From JBJHCA01 sp050485785 (lineage in GTDB: Bacteria; Bacteroidota; Bacteroidia; Chitinophagales; Saprospiraceae), in assembly GCA_050485785.1 (NCBI GenBank), contig JBJHCA010000048.1, forward strand, positions 1 to 24,863: DNA of 24,863 bases, written 5' to 3'. Each line of letters begins with the position of its first letter. Position 1 is the stretch's first letter. This document shows positions 1 through 7,018 of the stretch, piece after piece. The notes below the pieces were generated by a model. That model had not been told where the DNA came from. It was given only the letters and a program-made list of their open reading frames with translations, and made no database searches. The translations under genes and the position numbers were made by a program.

Positions 1-1
1 T

Positions 2-340
2 CGCTCCGGTCCGCGGGAAGGCATGGTTTACAACGGCCCGGTGGTGGTACTTACCAATCGCCGGTCGTATAGTGCTACCACATTCTTTGCGCAGATGATG
101 CGCGTACATGCCAATGCCATACTGGTGGGAGACCGCACCGGTGGTGGTGGGGGCATTCCCGTGTTTGGCGAATTGCCGAACGGCTGGACATACCGATTTT
201 CTGCTTCCCAGGCTGTGAGCCCGGATGATGAGCATCTGGAAACAGGCGTTCCGCCTGACATCGAAGCATCCATCCTTCCAGAGGATGCTGAATCGGGTAC
301 AGACAATATTATAGAAACAGCTCTGGAACTGTTACGCTAA
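2..340 (+). CDS. S41 family serine peptidase, C-terminal part (5' truncated by window edge)
   Basis: The reading frame is open from base 2 to the TAA at 338-340 and enters from outside the window, so only the last ~112 residues are seen. They match the end of an S41 (C-terminal-processing/tricorn-like) protease catalytic domain: a strand leading into TNRRSYSATTFF, where the second Ser of SYS aligns with the nucleophile of Tsp/CtpA, then ILVGDRTGGGGGIP and the substrate-binding end of the fold. The Tsp general-base lysine (FGKG) is replaced here by glycine (TGGGGG). That is usual for the Bacteroidota S41 group, which resembles tricorn rather than CtpA. Such enzymes are mostly periplasmic or lipoprotein-anchored endopeptidases. 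Any signal or PDZ-like region would lie upstream of the window. An ATG at 23 is internal and not a credible start. The gene converges on the cytochrome gene with a 28-bp gap and no visible hairpin. Confidence 0.85.
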   Translation, partial: RSGPREGMVYNGPVVVLTNRRSYSATTFFAQMMRVHANAILVGDRTGGGGGIPVFGELPNGWTYRFSASQAVSPDDEHLETGVPPDIEASILPEDAESGTDNIIETALELLR

Positions 341-368
341 CCCAAGGCAAAGCACATTCCCGGATAAA

Positions 369-1346
369 CTATTCCGGTTTTTCACCGGGTTCAAAGTATG
401 TTTTAGCCACTACATTGTCTACCGGCTCCACAGTTTGCAAATACCTGTAAAGCGCTTTCAGGTCAATGGTATCCATGCGTGAAAATGCGCCCCAGGGCAT
501 GGGAGATCCACGATGCAGCCGGCCTTGCTTAAATCGGTGAATAAACTGCTCTTCACTCCATTGAGCCATTATGCTTGCAGAGGGATGAGGAGTAATGTTT
601 GGAGCCATAAATGAGTAGCCTTGCGAAAACTCATCAGGAGGATAGTAGCCTCCGCCGGCATAGGACTCTCCAATGTAGGCACCGGTTTTATTGTCACGCT
701 CCGTATGACAGCCGTTACAAGCTGCAAGGTGGTTTGCAAGGTACGCACCGTATTCAACAGATGAATCTCTCGGAATGGAAACCTGTGGGGGAGAAGCAGG
801 GCCTTCGGGTTTGATGAGCCCCAGTGCCAGAACAGCCTTGCCCAGAAAACTCCACTCTGTTCGGGGAACATTGTTTCTTACCGGGGGCTGTGAACGCAAA
901 AACGAAATGATGGCAATCAGATCCTCATCAGTCAGGTTTTGGAATTCCATAAAAGGGGCTACCAGTCTGTCGTCGTGGGCTACACCGTACCGTATGGCTC
1001 GGGCCAGCTGACCATCGCTCATATTTCCGATTCCCGTTTCGGGATCAGGTGTTATGTTGGGAGCTCTGAACGTCCCCGGTGGAATGCTGAGTTCCCAGCC
1101 TCCACTCAGCGGCATTTCAAGCCCGTCTTCAACGTCCAGTATTTTATTCATGGGAACATGGCAGGTAGAGCAATGAGCCGGGCCAAAGGCCAGGTATCGT
1201 CCTCTCTCTATAATTTCAGGGTCAGTACTTGCCTTAATATCCGGAAACGGAACATCATAGGTTTTGCGGCTTCCCAGCTCAACAAACAGCATCAGTCCCA
1301 CAATGATCAATGCTAATACAATCAGGATTTTGTAGAATGTTTTCAT
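369..1346 (-). CDS. Membrane-anchored dihaem c-type cytochrome
   Basis: This 325-residue protein has an uncleaved-looking N-terminal membrane segment (about residues 6-23, KILIVLALIIVGLMLFVEL) followed by two cytochrome c domains. Haem 1 binds at C59-S-T-C62-H63 and haem 2 at C210-N-G-C213-H214. Each motif is followed by an APNITP segment (about 95-100 and 248-253) and then a candidate axial methionine, M133 in APFMEF and M283 in SPMPWG. The layout resembles the class I dihaem cytochromes that accept electrons from periplasmic dehydrogenases, or fragments of alcohol dehydrogenase cytochrome subunits. The protein should sit on the periplasmic face of the inner membrane and pass electrons to a terminal oxidase. 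No dehydrogenase gene lies beside it here, so its donor is unknown. The start at 1346 is chosen because it begins the membrane anchor directly. A possible -7 element lies at 1424-1431. Confidence 0.88.
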   Translation of the reverse strand: MKTFYKILIVLALIIVGLMLFVELGSRKTYDVPFPDIKASTDPEIIERGRYLAFGPAHCSTCHVPMNKILDVEDGLEMPLSGGWELSIPPGTFRAPNITPDPETGIGNMSDGQLARAIRYGVAHDDRLVAPFMEFQNLTDEDLIAIISFLRSQPPVRNNVPRTEWSFLGKAVLALGLIKPEGPASPPQVSIPRDSSVEYGAYLANHLAACNGCHTERDNKTGAYIGESYAGGGYYPPDEFSQGYSFMAPNITPHPSASIMAQWSEEQFIHRFKQGRLHRGSPMPWGAFSRMDTIDLKALYRYLQTVEPVDNVVAKTYFEPGEKPE

Positions 1347-1423
1347 AGGTTTTGGGGTTTAATTGGCCTTAAAATCTAAATCCACTAATCATGGATTCCT
1401 GCAAATCGTGGATGATTGCCAGA

Positions 1424-1431
1424 CAAAAATA
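1424..1431 (-). promoter_or_regulatory. Possible -7 promoter element for the dihaem cytochrome gene
   Basis: On the minus strand this reads TATTTTTG, an exact match to the Bacteroidota primary-sigma -7 consensus TAnnTTTG. It lies 77 bp upstream of the cytochrome start, leaving a leader of about 70 nt. I could not find a convincing TTTG (-33) box at the expected spacing, and the region is AT-rich enough for chance matches. Confidence 0.3.
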
Positions 1432-1622
1432 ATAAAATTTATAGAATATAGTCTGTGAGAATACAATGCACCAAAAAACATACCAAATGTGATTTTTATC
1501 GCGAGATTAATAGTCAGGACTTCGATAGAAAGAATACTTTGGGAGGTTCAATCCTCGTATTTTCCATTGTTTGACACAAAATTTCGACAATAAAAAAAGG
1601 TGTTACAAACTATGGAAATCCC

Positions 1623-1630
1623 TTACTTTG
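1623..1630 (+). promoter_or_regulatory. Possible -7 promoter element for the polysaccharide operon
   Basis: TTACTTTG differs from TAnnTTTG at one position and ends 16 bp before the start codon at 1647, which would give a very short leader. No -33 TTTG is present at 19-20 bp spacing. This is a weak call. Confidence 0.2.
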
Positions 1631-1646
1631 AAGATCAAATCATTCC

Positions 1647-3152
1647 ATGAGACGCTTGTTTCGAATATCATCAGTTTGTTTTTTCATACTATGTACCTGG
1701 TTGGCTGCAGCCCAGCAACCCGAAACCAATAACCTGGAACAAGCAGCAATACTGCACAAACAAGGTGATCATCGAGCAGCACTTGCCGGCATTACCCGAC
1801 ATCTTGAATCCAGGCCTGACGATGCCAATGGACACTGGCTTAAAGCAGTAATTCTATACGATCTTCACCGCTACAGACGATCCATCCGATCATACAGGCA
1901 GGCCTTTGAGTTAAACCCGGAAAACAACATGCTGGCATTGGATTACGGAGAAAAGCTTCTATACCGGAGTTACTTCCGCCGTGCAGGGACATTACTCGAA
2001 TCCATACCGGATACATCTGCTGCTTATAGCCGTTCGATATACCTGAGATCCAGGGCTGCAATGTGGACCGGCAACCTGAACACAGCATCATCATTGGCAG
2101 CGGATGCTTACACACAAGGAGCAACAGGAGCAACAGCGCTCCAGGCAGAAATTGCCGAAATGAAGCGACCATTGATCGGTGCAGGTTTTGGTATTAGGAG
2201 TGACAGTCAGCCTCTGGTGATGTGGCAAGGTGGTGCATCATATAGTCGCCATACATCCCTTTGGTCAGATGTGTTTTTTCAGGGAAAATACCACCACTTT
2301 ATTGAGGAAGGCGGAGACGCGCAGCAGCTTTTCCTTTTGTCTGCATCCAACCGGTTTCGCATGCCCGTTTTATCGACATGGGTTCGGGCTGAAGCCGGGT
2401 TTACGGGTTTTATCAACGGGCCTGTAATTCCAACCGGTGAAATAGAGCTCGAAAGTTCTTTTCCGCATGGATACCGGGTTGGGTTTTCAGTAAACCGGAT
2501 GCCTTATTTATATACCTTGCAGGCTGTGGAGCAGCAGGTGATGTACACCGGCCTCAGGGCTACGGCCGGACAAAGCAGCACGGAAGGTTTCTGGTGGCAA
2601 ACCGGTGCACAGCGTGAATACTTTGATGATGCCAATCATGTTGATGCGGCCTGGATATGGGTATTGAGTCCTTCTCCATTGGTTGGTGCATTGAGTGCAA
2701 GAGGTGGTTACAGCTTTCAATATGCCCATGCACTTTCTAATCGCTTCGCCTCCGTTATGTCTCCTGAGGAGATTATGCAACAGTACGACCCTGAAGCAGA
2801 GATTGAAGGGTTTTATGATCCCTACTTTACACCCAACAGACACCGGATCCATAGTTTACTGATCCATCTGAGCTGGCAGATCACAACCGGTTGGGGAGTA
2901 CTTATAGACGGCAAGTATGGAATCCATTCGCGGGCTATGCAGCCGTATTTTTACCCGATGGCAGGTGATAATGAAGTGTGGGTTTTGGTGAAGGATTACG
3001 AAACGGTGAAGTTCAATCCTTTGGAATTGGGTGCAGCATTGCACTGGCGGAGTGAGCGAATCCCCGTTGAATGGCGTTTCACCGGGCGGTACATGCGCAT
3101 TTTGTTTTACGATGCTTTTGAATTGGGTACTACAATCAGGATTAGGATATGA
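1647..3152 (+). CDS. TPR plus YaiO-like outer-membrane beta-barrel protein, putative polysaccharide export pore
   Basis: This 501-residue protein begins with a signal peptide (hydrophobic core about 9-22, likely cleaved after AAA or AQQ). Residues ~28-170 are helical and TPR-like: HKQGDHRAAL, AVILYDLHRYRRSIRSYRQA, ELNPENNMLA and a later AMWTGNLNTA repeat. From ~175 to the end the sequence alternates polar and aromatic/hydrophobic residues as in an outer-membrane barrel (FGIRSDSQPL, GGASYSRHT, GGYSFQYA) and closes with a strand ending TTIRIRI. The order, periplasmic TPR scaffold then barrel, is that of the PgaA, AlgK/E and BcsC exporters, but the barrel looks smaller and most like the YaiO family. 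It is the first gene of the unit: its TGA overlaps the ATG of the GT2 gene, implying coupled translation. I infer a role in guiding a polymer across the periplasm and outer membrane. The barrel family assignment is by resemblance only. Confidence 0.75.
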   Translation: MRRLFRISSVCFFILCTWLAAAQQPETNNLEQAAILHKQGDHRAALAGITRHLESRPDDANGHWLKAVILYDLHRYRRSIRSYRQAFELNPENNMLALDYGEKLLYRSYFRRAGTLLESIPDTSAAYSRSIYLRSRAAMWTGNLNTASSLAADAYTQGATGATALQAEIAEMKRPLIGAGFGIRSDSQPLVMWQGGASYSRHTSLWSDVFFQGKYHHFIEEGGDAQQLFLLSASNRFRMPVLSTWVRAEAGFTGFINGPVIPTGEIELESSFPHGYRVGFSVNRMPYLYTLQAVEQQVMYTGLRATAGQSSTEGFWWQTGAQREYFDDANHVDAAWIWVLSPSPLVGALSARGGYSFQYAHALSNRFASVMSPEEIMQQYDPEAEIEGFYDPYFTPNRHRIHSLLIHLSWQITTGWGVLIDGKYGIHSRAMQPYFYPMAGDNEVWVLVKDYETVKFNPLELGAALHWRSERIPVEWRFTGRYMRILFYDAFELGTTIRIRI

Positions 3153-4750
3153 TGCAACCTGAGCATAAAGCCTTGTGGACATATCGTCGGGCAGCCGGAA
3201 TACGTCAGGCTGACCGGCTGATCACCGGATCCTTGTTTGTGGCCGGTGTACTTGCCGTTTTACTTTTTGCTGACTGGTGGTTCAGGGCAGATCACATTGG
3301 CCATCCGGTGTTGTTTGTACTGCTTAGTATGGCCATTTGGTGGGGCGTGCTGAGGCTGGTCCTGGTTTGGGTAGGTCAGCTTAAGATTCAACGACCTGAA
3401 TTGCCGCCTGAACCTGAAAATGGACTGAGCGTGGCTGTATTCACTACTTCTTCTCCCGGAGAACCTGCCGGTATGTTTGAAAAAACGCTGGAAGCATGTA
3501 CTGCTATTCGTTACCCGCACACCACCTATCTGCTGGATGATACGGAAGATCACCGTTTTAAAGAGATAGCCGTGAAACACGGAGCTGTGTGGATGGATAT
3601 TGTTGGATATCCGGGTGCCAAGGCCGGAAAGATCAATGAGGCACTGAAGCGAACTACTGAAGACTTTATACTGATCCTTGATCCCGACCATATTCCTTTT
3701 CCGGATTTTCTGCACCAAACACTGGGATATTTTCGCGATCCTGGCGTAGGTTTTGTTCAGGTTTGTCAGGCATATTACAATCAGTACAGGTCGTTTGTAG
3801 CCCGGGCAGCGGCAGAGCAGACCTACACGTTCTACGGTCCCTCACAGATGTCGCTTCACGGCATGGGATGTGCTACAGCCATTGGTGCCAATTGCACATT
3901 TCGCAGGAAAGCACTGAACAGTATCGGAGGCCATGGTATTGGCCTGGCCGAAGACCTCATTACATCAATCAGGATTCATGCAGCAGGCTGGAAGTCTGTG
4001 TACAACCCGGTAGTGGTAAGCCGGGGCCTTGTACCTGAAGATTTCGGGTCGTTTTGCAAGCAGCAACTCAAATGGTCGCGGGGGTTGTTTGAAGTGGCAT
4101 TCAGCGTATTACCCCCGGTATGGAGCCGTCTAAGGTTTTGGCAAAAGCTGTCCTATTCAGTGATCAGTACTTATTATCTTACAGGAGTTATGATGCTGTT
4201 GTTCATTTTGATCCCGTTTATCTATTTTTTTACCGGACTCAAACCGGCCAACATGCACTTCACTTCCTTTGCACTCATGATATTTCCGGTGCTGCTGATC
4301 AATGTGGTCATGTATTTATACCATCAGCGGTGGTTGTGTCATCCAGCCATGGAACACGGGCTACACTGGCGCGGTATGATCATGAAGCTGGCGTGTACTC
4401 CGGTGTTTGTACTGGGGTTTGTTCTGTCTCTGTTTAATGCGAGGATACCTTACATTCCTACGGCAAAGCAAGCCGTTGTGGGTCAATGGTCACCGTTTTT
4501 ATGGCCCTTGCTGCTGCATTGTTTGCTGTTTACCGCTGTGGTTAGTACTGAATTGTTCATCAGGTACACTTTTATGCAGCCTGATGAACTGGTATTTACA
4601 GCAGAACTAACCTGGGGAATGATATTTTTTGCGGCCATACCTTTTGTTATGTCTTTTGCAGGACTTATAACCGGTATTGCCTCACAGTATTTAAAACCCG
4701 AAGATCCATGGACCAGAGTGCCGGCTGATCAGCCGGGAACGGAAATGTAA
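3149..4750 (+). CDS. Cellulose-synthase-like family 2 glycosyltransferase, processive membrane polymerase
   Basis: This 533-residue inner-membrane protein has two N-terminal transmembrane helices (about 24-44 and 53-75), a cytoplasmic GT-A domain (~90-320) and five or six C-terminal helices (~333-515). The processive GT2 motifs are in order: D130-D131 (LLDDTEDH), a KAGKINEAL segment (159-166) like BcsA KAGNLNAAL, D178-P-D180 for metal and UDP-sugar binding, the catalytic-base motif A267-E268-D269 (TED in BcsA), and Q305-Q-L-K308-W309, equivalent to Q(Q/R)xRW but with Lys for Arg. IPYIPTAK (433-440) resembles the segment near the BcsA gating loop. No PilZ domain follows, so direct c-di-GMP control through this chain is not expected. 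It should polymerise and translocate a beta-linked glycan from a nucleotide sugar; the sugar cannot be deduced. Translation starts inside the stop codon of the exporter gene (4-bp overlap). Confidence 0.9.
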   Translation: MMQPEHKALWTYRRAAGIRQADRLITGSLFVAGVLAVLLFADWWFRADHIGHPVLFVLLSMAIWWGVLRLVLVWVGQLKIQRPELPPEPENGLSVAVFTTSSPGEPAGMFEKTLEACTAIRYPHTTYLLDDTEDHRFKEIAVKHGAVWMDIVGYPGAKAGKINEALKRTTEDFILILDPDHIPFPDFLHQTLGYFRDPGVGFVQVCQAYYNQYRSFVARAAAEQTYTFYGPSQMSLHGMGCATAIGANCTFRRKALNSIGGHGIGLAEDLITSIRIHAAGWKSVYNPVVVSRGLVPEDFGSFCKQQLKWSRGLFEVAFSVLPPVWSRLRFWQKLSYSVISTYYLTGVMMLLFILIPFIYFFTGLKPANMHFTSFALMIFPVLLINVVMYLYHQRWLCHPAMEHGLHWRGMIMKLACTPVFVLGFVLSLFNARIPYIPTAKQAVVGQWSPFLWPLLLHCLLFTAVVSTELFIRYTFMQPDELVFTAELTWGMIFFAAIPFVMSFAGLITGIASQYLKPEDPWTRVPADQPGTEM

Positions 4751-4905
4751 AAGCTATCTTAGGAACAATGGCAAAGCCAAAAATGTGACTAACAGTAACG
4801 AGAACCTAAATAACCCGCGGGTATCCTGCCTGGCTTGTTCTGAGGTAAGGCGGGTTACACAAAGAGTTATGAATAACCTTTTCACCAATAACCGTTAATA
4901 AAGAG
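4751..4905 (+). other. Intra-operon gap with an inverted repeat
   Basis: 155 bp separate the GT2 and GH26 genes, although the first two genes of the unit overlap. TAACCCGC at 4811-4818 is exactly complementary to GCGGGTTA at 4850-4857, giving an 8-bp stem around a 31-nt loop. A perfect 10-bp palindrome, ACCCGCGGGT, occupies 4813-4822 and competes for the same arm. There is no T-run, so this is not a standard intrinsic terminator. It may be an RNA structure that tunes downstream expression, or a protein-binding palindrome. Confidence 0.4.
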
Positions 4906-6066
4906 ATGAAACCCGGAAAGAGAATTCTTATTGTTTTGCTGATGGTGTTGGCTGGTGTACTGTTGATACTGGGGATAGCTTTTTTTGGTGAGAAGAGCCG
5001 CGGGCCACTTGAAGATATGCTGACCGGTGCCGGTGAAATGATACGCGGTGCCGAAGACCGGTATGTGATGCAGCGAAAGACGTTTGCGAGGAATGAATCC
5101 CTTTACTGGTTGAGCCGCGAAAGGGATGATCTGCTCAATCCGCCGCTGATCCTTACCGGGGTGTTTGATGAGAAGGCGGAATATTCGCTGCAGCCTGTAT
5201 TTGACCTTGAAGATTTGCTGGAAACCCGGTTTCCGCTGATTCACATTTACACTGCATGGGGCAGTAAGCCGGAGCAGCAATTTCCCCGGATAAAGGTGGA
5301 AAGCATTTTGCGGAGCGGTTCTATACCGGTGATCACCTGGGAACCGTGGCTTACGGATTTTGATGACAGGAGGTTTCCGGTACCGCTCAGATCCCGTGAT
5401 GTAAGGGATATTGACGGATTGACGGATATAGCCAATGGTGTTTACGACAGTTACATTCGAAGCTGGGCCTTAGAAGCGTCGGCTGTTGATGCGCCCGTAT
5501 TTTTGCGGTTTGCCCACGAGATGAACGATCCCTACCGCTATCCTTGGGGGCCGCATCACAATGAACCGGCTGCATTTGTGAAAGCCTGGAAGCACGTTCG
5601 TTTTATTTTCGAGTCTGCCGGTGCCGGCAATGTAATCTGGATCTGGTCGCCGCATACAGCTTACGGTATGTTTGATGAATACTATCCCGGGCCGGCGTAT
5701 GTTGACTGGGTTGGTGTAGGAGCGCTGAACTACGGCGTGGTAGCACCTTGGTCGCAGTGGTGGACATTTGACGAAATTTTCGGGAACCACTATGATTCAC
5801 TCATGCTGTTTAACAAGCCGGTCATGATCAGCGAATTTGGCAGCCTTGCAGTAGGAGGAAACCGGGTTGAATGGTACACTGAAGCACTGAATGCCATACC
5901 TGAACAATTTCCGGGTGTAAAGAGTCTGCTGTTTTTTCACTACTCGGCCGATCGAACAACCACACAACAGGCACTGGACTGGTCATTTAAACACGATGAA
6001 GACCTGAGCCGGGCTATCGCGGATGCACTTAATCGACGGGAATACAGGAGTACCAAGCCTGAGTAA
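4906..6066 (+). CDS. Membrane-anchored GH26-like glycoside hydrolase
   Basis: This 386-residue protein has an N-terminal hydrophobic segment (about 7-27) with no clear cleavage site or lipobox, so it is probably a signal anchor holding the enzyme at the periplasmic side of the inner membrane. The rest fits the (beta/alpha)8 fold of family GH26: FLRFAHEMNDPYRYPWG (199-215) contains the acid/base E205 in the H-E-M-N motif, followed by NVIWIWSPH (242-250), and MISEFGS (307-313) contains the nucleophile E310. GH26 enzymes cleave mainly beta-1,4-mannans, with some acting on beta-1,3-xylan or mixed-linkage glucan. Because it follows a GT2 and an export barrel, I infer that it trims or releases the nascent exopolysaccharide, in a role like BcsZ, AlgL or PgaB, rather than digesting food. 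The start at 4906 fits the anchor. Its end lies 28 bp from the convergent NlpC/P60 gene. Confidence 0.82.
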   Translation: MKPGKRILIVLLMVLAGVLLILGIAFFGEKSRGPLEDMLTGAGEMIRGAEDRYVMQRKTFARNESLYWLSRERDDLLNPPLILTGVFDEKAEYSLQPVFDLEDLLETRFPLIHIYTAWGSKPEQQFPRIKVESILRSGSIPVITWEPWLTDFDDRRFPVPLRSRDVRDIDGLTDIANGVYDSYIRSWALEASAVDAPVFLRFAHEMNDPYRYPWGPHHNEPAAFVKAWKHVRFIFESAGAGNVIWIWSPHTAYGMFDEYYPGPAYVDWVGVGALNYGVVAPWSQWWTFDEIFGNHYDSLMLFNKPVMISEFGSLAVGGNRVEWYTEALNAIPEQFPGVKSLLFFHYSADRTTTQQALDWSFKHDEDLSRAIADALNRREYRSTKPE

Positions 6067-6094
6067 CAGGGTTCACAGATTGTGTGCAGCCCGA

Positions 6095-6907
6095 CTATTG
6101 GGCTTCCGGTAAAATTCGCTTAATGAGGCGCAGGAAGTGCGTGTATTTTTTGTCCCCGTTTTCGAACAACCCAGTCTGATCGATATTGCTGATGCGTACT
6201 TTCCCGCTGGCATGGGCCATTTTTTCTGAACCCAGAAAAATACCGACATGGGTAATTTTTTGGGAGTTTGACGTGGCGGAAAAAAATCCCAGATCGCCGG
6301 GCAGCACTTCCTGTACAAAATGAACGGGGCGGCCACAGGAGGCCTGCTGGGAGGCATCGCGCGGCAATGTGTAACCCAGCAGCCTGAATACGAGCTGAAT
6401 TAAGCCCGAACAATCGAGCCCGTACCACGAGCGTCCCCCCCACAAGTATGGAATATCAAGCCAGGGTTTGATCAGGAGCGTGAGATCTTTTTGCAATCCG
6501 GTTTTTTTGAGGTTTTCAATACTGAATGCAGTGCCCCTGTGCATCAGATTAGTTTTTCCCCAGGGCATGGAACCGGCGTTCAGGTTGGGTAACATGCTGC
6601 CGGGGCTGAGAGGAAGCCAGTTTTGCCCTTCGTTGTACGAGATGGCCCCGTCGAAACCGGTCTGGACAAAAATGTTATCCGGCATAAACAATTTGTCTAT
6701 TTCAGTGGGCTCAAGCATATCTGTCCAGCCTTCATACCCATCGTGCCCAAGTTTGATGAGCTGCCAATCCTTGTGATGATCCTCTACGGAAAAGCTTTCA
6801 CCAAACAATACCTGATTCACCATTTCAGCAGTATGAGATGGCTGTGCCCGCATGGGAAAAGTAAGAAACCGGCAAAAAGGCATGGTAGGGAAATTAACTC
6901 CTGTCAA
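6095..6907 (-). CDS. NlpC/P60 (C40) cell-wall cysteine peptidase with SH3b-type N-terminus
   Basis: This 270-residue protein has N-terminal SH3b-like segments (about 15-65, with MRAQPSHTAEMVNQVLFGE and DGYEGWTDML, and a second from ~75 to 130) followed by a C-terminal NlpC/P60 domain (~145-262). The catalytic residues are visible: C166 in GLDCSGL, H220 in ITHVGIF and a third polar residue, H232 in AHASGK. LPRDASQQ and LPGDLGFF are family signatures. The domain order matches the gamma-D-glutamyl-diamino acid endopeptidases (YkfC-like) that cut peptidoglycan stem peptides. No signal peptide is visible, so it may act on recycled muropeptides in the cytoplasm. The first ATG is preferred because the SH3b domain begins almost at once; M9 and M19 are alternatives. 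It converges on the GH26 gene and is probably unrelated to it in function. Confidence 0.87.
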   Translation of the reverse strand: MTGVNFPTMPFCRFLTFPMRAQPSHTAEMVNQVLFGESFSVEDHHKDWQLIKLGHDGYEGWTDMLEPTEIDKLFMPDNIFVQTGFDGAISYNEGQNWLPLSPGSMLPNLNAGSMPWGKTNLMHRGTAFSIENLKKTGLQKDLTLLIKPWLDIPYLWGGRSWYGLDCSGLIQLVFRLLGYTLPRDASQQASCGRPVHFVQEVLPGDLGFFSATSNSQKITHVGIFLGSEKMAHASGKVRISNIDQTGLFENGDKKYTHFLRLIKRILPEAQ

Positions 6908-7018
6908 AATTAGGCAATATGATGCAATGGACGATAAAGATATGGAGACAATTCCGAATCTTGTTATATATTGCGCACCCGAAAAGCAGAATACAATAAT
7001 CTTGAATGCTGATGCGCC

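Larger units (their letters stand above)
1347..1646. other. Divergent intergenic region between the cytochrome gene and the polysaccharide operon
   Basis: About 300 bp of AT-rich DNA with no plausible gene. It must hold the promoters of both divergent units. On the minus side, 1388-1396 (ATCATGGAT) and 1405-1413 (ATCGTGGAT) are imperfect direct repeats 17 bp apart, and ATCAT (1388-1392) and ATGAT (1412-1416) are inverted around the same segment. On the plus side, TGACACAAAA at 1572-1581 recurs upstream of the giant adhesin gene at 10289-10298. No Shine-Dalgarno sequence is evident before either start, which is normal in Bacteroidota. Confidence 0.5.

Noticed and set aside
939..1316. 125-codon plus-strand open frame over the cytochrome gene
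   Set aside because: The opposite strand encodes two haem motifs and a membrane anchor in one frame; this frame shows nothing coherent.
3260..3718. 152-codon open frame on the minus strand inside the GT2 gene
   Set aside because: It is antisense to a strongly supported GT2 with all motifs in frame; composition is not protein-like and no family is recognisable.
4751..4905. Possible gene remnant between GT2 and GH26
   Set aside because: No frame gives a stretch resembling either neighbour or a known family; only the inverted repeats stand out.
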